Assembly: GCF_030817355.1 (NCBI RefSeq)
Contig: NZ_JAUSZH010000001.1
Coordinates: forward strand, 744,001-808,000
Length of the DNA: 64,000 bases
Origin: Streptomyces sp. V1I1
GTDB taxonomy: Bacteria; Actinomycetota; Actinomycetes; Streptomycetales; Streptomycetaceae
Reading direction: 5' to 3'
Shown here: piece by piece, positions 32,927 to 39,523 of the stretch
Layout of the letters: every line of letters starts with the position of its first letter
Numbering within the stretch: position 1 is the first letter of the stretch
Notes under the pieces: model-generated
Seen by the model: the letters and a program-made list of their open reading frames with translations, nothing else
Told to the model about the DNA's origin: nothing
The model's database searches: none
Program-made: the position numbers and the translations under genes

Positions 32927-33483
32927 CCCGTCGCCCGGCCGGCCGTGACGGGGCTCCGGAAGAGCGAGTCCACCGGGATCAGCGCCTGGGGTTTGGAGGC
33001 CCGCACGGTCTCGATCTCGACCTGCTCGATCTCGGGAGCGCGCCCCATGACCGCGTCCCGCACGGCGGCGTCCGGCGGCTCGGCCGAACAGCCGCAGCCA
33101 CCGCCGCTGCCTTCCGTCAGCCGTACGCGCGCGACGGCCCCGTCCAGGCCCAGTAGCTCGATGTCACCGTCCTTGCGCCGCAGAACGGACCGCAGCTCGG
33201 CGATGGCCGCCTCGACACGGGCTGCCACCGGGTCCGGGTGGAGATCGTGTACGAGGAGCAGATGGCCGACCAGTTCGTCGGCGGCGAGCCGTCGCTCGGC
33301 CTCGGCCCCGTCCGCGAGTTGGCCCATGATCCGCCGGAGGCACTCCCCGTACAGATCCACGAGCGCTTGAACGGCGTCGTTCGCGCGGGCCGCCGCCGCG
33401 TGGTCCGGCAGGCCGTCCAGCGCGGCGAGCAGTTCGTCGAGCCTCAGCACGTGGCGGCGGGCTTCTTCGTCGTCCCAGGGCAT
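32923..33483 (-). CDS. NifU C-terminal domain-like protein with CxC motif
   Basis: 186 aa. Residues 1-80 are helical (DEEARRHVLRLDELLAALDG, YGECLRRIMGQLADGAEAER). Residues 85-160 match the NifU C-terminal fold: VAARVEAAIAELRSVLRRKD, GDIELLGLDGAVARVRLTEG and PEIEQVEIET. The cluster-binding loop reads GSGGGCGCSAEPPDAAV, giving Cys130-Gly-Cys132 in place of the canonical CxxC. It would supply or hold a 4Fe-4S cluster for the small subunit, which needs three. The stop of the large-subunit gene lies 10 bp upstream. Confidence 0.85.
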   Translation of the reverse strand: MPWDDEEARRHVLRLDELLAALDGLPDHAAAARANDAVQALVDLYGECLRRIMGQLADGAEAERRLAADELVGHLLLVHDLHPDPVAARVEAAIAELRSVLRRKDGDIELLGLDGAVARVRLTEGSGGGCGCSAEPPDAAVRDAVMGRAPEIEQVEIETVRASKPQALIPVDSLFRSPVTAGRATG

Positions 33484-33493
33484 ACCCCGCCTC

Positions 33494-35278
33494 CTAGGAG
33501 AGTGCGCCGAAGGTCGGCGAGTGGGACTGCTTCAGGGTCCGTCCGCCGCCCAGGTACATGTGCACGCCGCACGGCAGACATGGGTCGAAGCTGCGAACGG
33601 TGCGCATGATGTCGATGCCCTTGAAGTCCTCGGGGCCGTTCTCCTCGAAGATCGGGCAGCCCTGCACGGCATCCTCGTACGGCCCGGGTGTGCCGTACAT
33701 GTCCCGCGGGCTGGCGTTCCAGGGGGTGGGCGGGTACGGGTGATAGTTGGCGATCTTCTTGTCGCGGATCACCAGATGGTGGGAGAGGACACCGCGCACG
33801 GCCTCGTGGAAGCCGACGCCGATCGCCTCGTCGGGGACCGTGAAGTCCTGGAAGACCTTCGTGCGCCCGGCCCGTACCTCCGCGAGGGCCTTGTCCACGA
33901 AGTGCAGCGCCATCCCGGCGGCGTAGGCGACGAAGTACATACGGGCGCGGTTGCGCTCGATGGTGTTGGGGAATGGGGGCGGCTTCCACTCCAGCCGCAC
34001 CTCGGGACTGCTGGGCGTCTTCGGCAGGTCGATCTCGACGCTGTGCCCGGTGGAGCGGACGTAGGGGGTGTGGACCTTGTTGGCGAGGGCGGTCGCCCAC
34101 AGCCGGGCGATGGGGCCGCCGCCGGTGTCGAGGGCCAGATGGTCGCCGGTGCGCTTGTCGTACCAGCGGGGGCTCATGACCCAGCTGTAGTTGCCGCCGT
34201 CGAGGTCCCGCTTCTGCGGTGCCGGAAGCGTGGTCTGGTTCCATGGATGGCGCTTGTCAACGGGGTTGCCCAGCGGGTCCTTGTCGACGAAGGTCTCCTC
34301 GGCCGTCCAGTCCTCGTAGTAGGAGCTGCCGAGCAGGATGCGCATCCCGAGGTTGATGTCGACCAGGTCGGTGGTGACCAGCTGGTTGTCGACGATGATG
34401 CCGGGGGTGACGAACATGGAGTTGCCCCAGGTGTTCATCGTCCGGTAGTCGTAGTCGACGATCTCGGGGTCCTGGAATGCGCCCCAGCATCCGAGCAGTG
34501 TCCGTCGGCGCCCGACCTCCTCATAGCCGGGCAGGGCCTCGTAGAAGAAGTCGAACACGTCGTCGTTCATGGCGACGGCCCGCTTGACGAAGTCGAGACA
34601 GCGGGTGAGCCGCACCAGGTAGTCGGTGAAGAGTTGCGGCGTGGCGACGGTACCGACCCCGCCCGGGTAGAGCGTGGAGGGGTGGACGTGCCGGCCCTCC
34701 ATCAGGCAGATCATCTCCCTGGTGAGGCGGCTCATCACGAGCGCTTCCTTGTACGTCGCCCCCTCGAAGGGGTTGTACGAGCGCATGATGTCGCCGATGG
34801 TGCGATTGCCGTGCAGTTCGGCGTGCGGGGCCGGAGTGCGCTCGGCGCGTTCCCACACTCCGGGGTTGGTCTCCTTGACCATGCGTTCGCAGTAGTCGAC
34901 GAAGACCATGTTGTCCTGGAAGATCGTGTGGTCGAACATGTACTCGGCGGCCTCGCCGAGGTTGATGATCCAGTCAGCGAGCGGCGGCGGCTTCACCCCG
35001 TACGCCATGTTCTGCGCGTACACCGAGCACACCGCGTGGTTGTCACCGCAGATGCCGCAGATCCGGCTGGTGATGAAGTGCGCGTCCCTCGGGTCCTTGC
35101 CCTTCATGAAGACGCTGTAGCCGCGGAAGATCGACGAGGTGCTGCGGCACTCGACCACCTCACGGCGAGGAAAGTCGATCTTTGTATAGATGCCGAGGTT
35201 GCCAACGATCCGGGTGATGGGGTCGAAGGCGACATCGGTGAGGTCGCGTTGCTCGGGCGGAACGGTCTCGCTCGACAA
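33494..35278 (-). CDS. hhyL: [NiFe]-hydrogenase large subunit, group 1h/5 (HhyL)
   Basis: 594 aa from TTG 35278, chosen because AAAGGA lies 7 nt upstream; the open frame further upstream runs into the small-subunit gene. It holds the NiFe(CN)2CO site: L1 motif RICGICGDNH (Cys74, Cys77) and L2 motif DPCLPCGVH (Cys567, Cys570). All four cysteines are present. Twenty-one residues follow His573 and are the expected tail removed by the maturation protease. Motifs such as FDPITRIVGNLGIYTKIDFP and VTPGIIVDNQLVTTDLVDIN resemble actinobacterial high-affinity enzymes that oxidise H2 at atmospheric level. No Tat signal, so it faces the cytoplasm. 29 bp after the small-subunit stop. Confidence 0.94.
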   Translation of the reverse strand: MSSETVPPEQRDLTDVAFDPITRIVGNLGIYTKIDFPRREVVECRSTSSIFRGYSVFMKGKDPRDAHFITSRICGICGDNHAVCSVYAQNMAYGVKPPPLADWIINLGEAAEYMFDHTIFQDNMVFVDYCERMVKETNPGVWERAERTPAPHAELHGNRTIGDIMRSYNPFEGATYKEALVMSRLTREMICLMEGRHVHPSTLYPGGVGTVATPQLFTDYLVRLTRCLDFVKRAVAMNDDVFDFFYEALPGYEEVGRRRTLLGCWGAFQDPEIVDYDYRTMNTWGNSMFVTPGIIVDNQLVTTDLVDINLGMRILLGSSYYEDWTAEETFVDKDPLGNPVDKRHPWNQTTLPAPQKRDLDGGNYSWVMSPRWYDKRTGDHLALDTGGGPIARLWATALANKVHTPYVRSTGHSVEIDLPKTPSSPEVRLEWKPPPFPNTIERNRARMYFVAYAAGMALHFVDKALAEVRAGRTKVFQDFTVPDEAIGVGFHEAVRGVLSHHLVIRDKKIANYHPYPPTPWNASPRDMYGTPGPYEDAVQGCPIFEENGPEDFKGIDIMRTVRSFDPCLPCGVHMYLGGGRTLKQSHSPTFGALS

Positions 35279-35307
35279 GGCACAGTCCTTTCGGGGCGTC
35301 GGCGGGG

Positions 35308-36363
35308 TCAGCGGCGGGGCCAGCGCGGGGCGTAGCCAGAGGTCAGTTCCGCGCGGCGGTGGCGCCACTTGGGTTCACGGTTCGCCGCCCTGTTGGTGAT
35401 CGCGCGCAGGGATCGGATGAGCGGGCCGTAGGAGGAGCTGAGGATCGCGGAGGAAACACTGCCACCAGGGGGCTCGTCCATGAACGGCATGAACTTGTCG
35501 GGGAAGCCCGGCATGGTGCAGCCGATGCAGATGCCACCGACATTGGGGCAGCCGCCGACGCCGTCCATCCAGCCGCGCTTGGTGACATTGCAGTTGACGA
35601 CGGGCCCCCAGCAGCCGATCTTCACCTGGCACTTGGGAGAGTTGTAGTCCTTGGCGAAGTCGCCCTGTTCGTAGTACGCCGCCCGGTCGCAGCCCTCGTG
35701 CACCGTCTTGCCGAACAGCCAGGTCGGGCGCAGCTGCTCGTCGAGCGGGATGGGCGGGGCGACCCCGGCCGCCTGGTACAGCAGCCAGGTCACGGTCTCC
35801 ATGAAGTTGTCCGGCTGGACGGGGCAGCCGGGCACATTGACGATCGGCATACCGCCGGCCGAGCGGAAGTCCCAGCCGAGGTAGTCGGCGAGGCCCATGG
35901 CGCCGGTGGGGTTGCCGGCCATGGCATGGATACCGCCGTAGGTAGCACATGTTCCGATCGCGACGACGGCGAACGCCTTGGGGGCGAGCCGGTCGATCCA
36001 CTCGTTGAAGGTGATGGGCTCGCCGGTCTGCGGATCGTTGCCCATCGAGGTCCAGTACCCGTCCCCGTTGATGCGCTCGTTGGGAACGGACCCTTCCACG
36101 ACGAGGACGAACGTTCCCAGTTCGTCCCGGGCGGCCTGGTGGAAGGCCCGCATGAAGTCGTCGCCGGACTCGTAGGACAGCACCTTGTTGTGCAGGACGA
36201 CCTTGGGGAGGCCGGGAATGGCGCCCAGGACGACGTCCTCCAGGCTGGGCAGCGAGGCAGCCGTGACCGACACCGAGTCCCCGTCGCAGCTCATCCCTTC
36301 CGAGGTCCAGAGGATGTGGACCTCGTCGACGGCGCTCGGAGGAGCCTCGGTTTCGGTACTCAT
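35308..36363 (-). CDS. hhyS: [NiFe]-hydrogenase small subunit, group 1h/5 (HhyS)
   Basis: 351 aa from ATG 36363 (AAAGGAA 7 nt upstream). It carries the electron-relay Fe-S clusters. HILWTSEGMSCDGDSVSVTA has Cys26-Asp-Gly-Asp29, with Asp where most hydrogenases have the second Cys of the proximal CxxC. Later ligands are in AIGTCATYGGIHAM, VNVPGCPVQPDNFMETV, VHEGCDRAAYYEQGDF, CQVKIGCWGPVVNCNVTKRG and GGICIGCTMPGFPDKFMPF. The Asp-ligated proximal cluster is known from O2-insensitive group 1h/5 enzymes. No Tat leader is present, unlike membrane-bound uptake hydrogenases. 37 bp downstream of hypX. Confidence 0.94.
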   Translation of the reverse strand: MSTETEAPPSAVDEVHILWTSEGMSCDGDSVSVTAASLPSLEDVVLGAIPGLPKVVLHNKVLSYESGDDFMRAFHQAARDELGTFVLVVEGSVPNERINGDGYWTSMGNDPQTGEPITFNEWIDRLAPKAFAVVAIGTCATYGGIHAMAGNPTGAMGLADYLGWDFRSAGGMPIVNVPGCPVQPDNFMETVTWLLYQAAGVAPPIPLDEQLRPTWLFGKTVHEGCDRAAYYEQGDFAKDYNSPKCQVKIGCWGPVVNCNVTKRGWMDGVGGCPNVGGICIGCTMPGFPDKFMPFMDEPPGGSVSSAILSSSYGPLIRSLRAITNRAANREPKWRHRRAELTSGYAPRWPRR

Positions 36364-36400
36364 GGCGCATTCCTTTCTGCCGAAGGCTTCCGCAGCAGGC

Positions 36401-38104
36401 TCACACGGGCTGATATTGCTCACAATTCGGACGCACCCATGAGGGGGCGGAGCAGGGCGTGGCCGTTTTGCGCACGAACGCCGACCTGAGGGCGTGGTAC
36501 GGCGAGCCCGGCTCGAAGAAGATCTCCCGCATTCGCGCCAGCTCCGCGGCCCGGTAGCCGCTCAGCGGCCTGACGGCCTCGTCACGCTCCCGCTCCGCCT
36601 TCTTCCGGCCGACCAGTGCGCGGAGCCGGGCGGAAGCAGCGAGGCGCTGAGCCGAACGGGCAATTTCCCCGGCGAACTCCTCAGGCGCGCAGTCCAGCAC
36701 CCGGTCCGCCAGCCCCAGACGCAGCGCGGTCGCGGCGCTCACCGGCGCCGCCTGAGACATCAGCCGCTCCGCCTCCTCGGCGCCGGCCCGGCGCGGCAGG
36801 GTATACGTCCAGTACTCCGACCCGTAGAGCCCCATCAGCCGGTAGTGGGGGTTGAGCACGGTCCCGGACCTGCACCACACCTCGTCCGCCGCCAGGGCCA
36901 GCATCGCTCCGCCCGCCGCCGCGTTGCCTGCGAGCGCCGCCACGACCAGCCGGTCCGTGGTCGTCAGCACCGCCTCCACCAGGTCGTCCATCGCCTGGAT
37001 GCACGCCCAGGACTCGGCGGCGGGATCGTCGGCGGCCTCGATGACGCCGAGGTGGATGCCGTTCGAGAAGAAGTCCCTGGCCCCGCCGAGCACCAGCACG
37101 TCGACCGGCCGGGAGACGGCGAAGCGGTACGCATCGAGCAGCCGACGGCACTGATCGGTGCTCATCGCACCTCCGGGGAACGAGAAGCGCAGGAAGCCAA
37201 CGGTCCCCGCCTCCTCGTACCGGATGTCCGTCCAGGTTCGCCGCCCGGCCGCCGGCCGGAGCGGAGCGGGCAGCTTCGGCACCTCGGGCAGCCGGTCACC
37301 GAGCGCCAGGACCGCCGGGAGCTTGTACGTCCGGGGGCCGCCCGCCCGTCGGCGCGAGCGCAGCTGGGGGATCCACACGGCTCCGTCGACGGTGGCCCGG
37401 CACACGGCGCCGTGCCGGGTGGCCAGGACTTCGCCCGGTGCGCCCGTCAGCGCGTCCTCCTCGTGCCCGCCGCACAGGTACCACTCCCCTCCCAGGAAGG
37501 TGTCCAGCACGCCCGGATGGGAGTCGGCGGCACGCAGCTTCCGCAGCACCGCGGCGGTCGGCTCCGAGCACCAGTCGATCCGGCGCTCCTCCTGGCGCAG
37601 ATACGGGCGGAACGAGCCCTCCGTGCCCTGCGGCCGTGGTTCGAACGTGCCCGAGGCGAAGCGTTCGACCGCCCGCAGAACGGCTTTCACGGCGGCATCG
37701 GTCACCTCGCCCCGGTACAGATCGCTCTTGCCGACGGCCGGAACGTCGAAGGCCTCTGACGCCCAGACGGGACCGGCGTCCATCTCCTCGACAGCCTGAA
37801 GTACCGTCACCCCCCAGCGCCCGGCGCCCTTTTGCACGGCCCGGTCGAGCGAGGACGGCCCCCGGTCTCCCGGCGGCCCCGGATGCACGATCAGACAGGT
37901 GCGGGCCGACCACACCTCCTTGGGGATCGCGGTGGTGAGCATCGGCGCGATGACGAGATCCGGCGCGTGACGGGTGATCGTCTCCGGGCTCGGCGCGTCA
38001 CGGGCGGCCAGTTCGACCGCGACCGTATGCCCCCGGTCCCGCAGCTCGCACATGACCCGCTGCGACAGGCTGTTGAACGCGCTCGCGACCAGCAGCACGC
38101 GCAT
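36401..38104 (-). CDS. hypX: HypX, CO-generating hydrogenase maturation factor
   Basis: 567 aa from ATG 38104 (GGAGGAGG upstream). N-terminal half: formyl-THF hydrolase/transferase-like domain, MRVLLVASAFNSLSQRVMCE, DLVIAPMLTTAIPKEVW and CLIVHPGPPGDRGPSSLDRA, the HypX signature. C-terminal half (about 275-540): enoyl-CoA hydratase/crotonase fold with ARDFFSNGIHLGVIEAADDP, AGNAAAGGAMLALAADEVWC and NPHYRLMGLYGSEYWTYTLP. Studies of HypX show that it converts N10-formyl-THF through formyl-CoA to CO, the active-site ligand, which lets hydrogenase mature in air. First gene of the leftward operon, divergent from hypA. Confidence 0.94.
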   Translation of the reverse strand: MRVLLVASAFNSLSQRVMCELRDRGHTVAVELAARDAPSPETITRHAPDLVIAPMLTTAIPKEVWSARTCLIVHPGPPGDRGPSSLDRAVQKGAGRWGVTVLQAVEEMDAGPVWASEAFDVPAVGKSDLYRGEVTDAAVKAVLRAVERFASGTFEPRPQGTEGSFRPYLRQEERRIDWCSEPTAAVLRKLRAADSHPGVLDTFLGGEWYLCGGHEEDALTGAPGEVLATRHGAVCRATVDGAVWIPQLRSRRRAGGPRTYKLPAVLALGDRLPEVPKLPAPLRPAAGRRTWTDIRYEEAGTVGFLRFSFPGGAMSTDQCRRLLDAYRFAVSRPVDVLVLGGARDFFSNGIHLGVIEAADDPAAESWACIQAMDDLVEAVLTTTDRLVVAALAGNAAAGGAMLALAADEVWCRSGTVLNPHYRLMGLYGSEYWTYTLPRRAGAEEAERLMSQAAPVSAATALRLGLADRVLDCAPEEFAGEIARSAQRLAASARLRALVGRKKAERERDEAVRPLSGYRAAELARMREIFFEPGSPYHALRSAFVRKTATPCSAPSWVRPNCEQYQPV

Positions 38105-38315
38105 GACGTCGCCTCCTCCGAGCCAGTGAGTGTAGGAGCGCGTGCGCCGGGGTCCGGAGCAGTGGTCCCGGTGGGCACGCGCCACCCTGATGTTCGCTCC
38201 CGCGCCGCCGCGGGCCCGCCGGACGCGCCGTGCTTGGGCCACCGGGGGGAATCGGGGACCGCCCCGCCTCTGTCATCCGGGAGCCGCCCGCCGCGGCTGC
38301 CTAGCGTGGTGCCCC
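38105..38315. promoter_or_regulatory. Divergent promoter region of the two hydrogenase operons
   Basis: These 211 bp separate hypX (leftward) and hypA (rightward), so both operons must start here. On the reverse strand TACACT lies about 28-33 bp before the hypX ATG as a possible -10; TAGCGT lies about 14 bp before the hypA ATG. I see no convincing -35 or operator palindrome. Confidence 0.5.
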
Positions 38316-38729
38316 ATGCACGAACTGTCGATCGCGGCGGCCGTCGTCGAGAAGGCCGGGCACACCGCCCGCGCACATGGAGCGACTTCGGTGGAGGCGG
38401 TGCGGCTGCGCGTCGGTGAGCTGGCGGGCGTGGTCGGCGACGCCCTGCGGTTCTCGTTCGAGCTCGTCGCCGAGGGCACCGTGGTCGCCGGCGCCGAGCT
38501 GATCGTCGAAGACGTGGCCGCCAGGGCCCGTTGCGGCGGCTGCGGCAAGGAGTTCGCCGTCGGGTCGCCGCCCCACCTGTGGTGCCCGGGATGCGACCGC
38601 CCCGCCGCGCAGTTGCTCACCGGACGCGAGCTGGAACTGGCCGAAGTGCGGCTGCCGGACACGGAGCCCTGCCGGGCCGCCGCCCCACGCCGAGCAGGGC
38701 TCGGACAGGGCCCAGGAGAGGACATCTGA
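38316..38729 (+). CDS. hypA: HypA, hydrogenase nickel-insertion zinc protein
   Basis: 137 aa from ATG 38316. Begins MHELSIAAAVVEKAGHTARA; His2-Glu3 form the nickel site of all HypA proteins. VEAVRLRVGELAGVVGDALR FSFE follows. The zinc finger has CGGCGKEF and CPGCDR (two CxxC pairs). The C-terminus is about 20 residues longer than typical HypA. It partners with HypB to deliver Ni to the large subunit. Its TGA overlaps the hypB ATG (TGATG). Confidence 0.94.
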   Translation: MHELSIAAAVVEKAGHTARAHGATSVEAVRLRVGELAGVVGDALRFSFELVAEGTVVAGAELIVEDVAARARCGGCGKEFAVGSPPHLWCPGCDRPAAQLLTGRELELAEVRLPDTEPCRAAAPRRAGLGQGPGEDI

Positions 38730-39523
38730 TGTGCCGGAGCGTCACTGTGCGCCAGGCGGTACTGGCCAAGAACGACAGCCTGGCGGCCTCCTTGCGGGCC
38801 GAACTCACGACCAGAGGCGTGACCGTCGTCAACATGCTGTCCAGCCCCGGCAGCGGAAAGACCGCCCTGCTGGAACTCGTGCTGCGCCGTGCCACCGAAC
38901 GCGGAGTGCGGGTGGCCGCGCTCACCGCCGACCTCGCGACCGAGAACGACGCCCGCAGGCTCGCCAGATCGGGAGCGCCGGTGAAGCAGGTGCTCACCGG
39001 CGGCCTGTGCCACCTGGAAGCCGCCCAGCTGCGCGCCCATCTCGAAGGGTGGCTGCCGGACGGCGCCCGGGCGCTCTTCGTCGAGAATGTGGGCAACCTG
39101 GTCTGCCCCGCCTCTTACGACCTCGGGGAGACGCTCCGGGTGGCGCTGATGTCAGTGACCGAGGGCGAGGACAAGCCGGTCAAGTACCCCACCGCGTTCG
39201 GGTCGGCGCAGCTGGTGGTGCTCACCAAGACCGACCTCGCGGACGCCGCCGGGTTCGCCGAGACGGAGTTCACGGCGAACGTCGAACGGATCAACCCCGG
39301 AGTGGAGGTACTGCGCACCAGCGCCCGCCGTGCGCGGGGCGTCGACGATCTGCTGGACCGGGTGCTTGCCGTGTGCGACGGCGCCGTACCACACAGCCCG
39401 CTGCTCGCCGCGGAACACGTCCGCGCCCACGGTCACACCCATGGCGAGGAGCCGCACGAGCACAGCGGCCAGGAGAGTCACGCTCACGACCACGGGGCCG
39501 TCGGCACCCGCTCCACCGTATGA
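38729..39523 (+). CDS. hypB: HypB, hydrogenase nickel-insertion GTPase, with C-terminal His-rich tail
   Basis: 264 aa from ATG 38729. G-domain: MLSSPGSGKTALLELVLRRA (P-loop 39-45), ALTADLATENDARRLARSGA, LFVENVGNLVCPASYDLGET (metal and switch region) and VVLTKTDLADAAGF (NKxD equivalent). It uses GTP hydrolysis to hand nickel from HypA to the large subunit. The His-rich nickel store, usually N-terminal in HypB, is here at the C-terminus, about 231-257, with nine histidines (motifs AHGHTHGEEPHEH and SHAHDHG). The N-terminal CxxCGC high-affinity nickel motif is absent; only MCRS remains. Coupled to hypA and hypF. Confidence 0.93.
   Translation: MCRSVTVRQAVLAKNDSLAASLRAELTTRGVTVVNMLSSPGSGKTALLELVLRRATERGVRVAALTADLATENDARRLARSGAPVKQVLTGGLCHLEAAQLRAHLEGWLPDGARALFVENVGNLVCPASYDLGETLRVALMSVTEGEDKPVKYPTAFGSAQLVVLTKTDLADAAGFAETEFTANVERINPGVEVLRTSARRARGVDDLLDRVLAVCDGAVPHSPLLAAEHVRAHGHTHGEEPHEHSGQESHAHDHGAVGTRSTV

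Noticed and set aside
33521..35335. 604-codon forward frame opposite the hydrogenase large subunit
   Set aside because: Antisense shadow; the reverse frame has both NiFe cysteine motifs.
38731..39519. N-terminal extension of hypF through hypB
   Set aside because: The extension is an out-of-frame reading of hypB; HypF's acylphosphatase domain starts right after ATG 39520, which overlaps the hypB stop.
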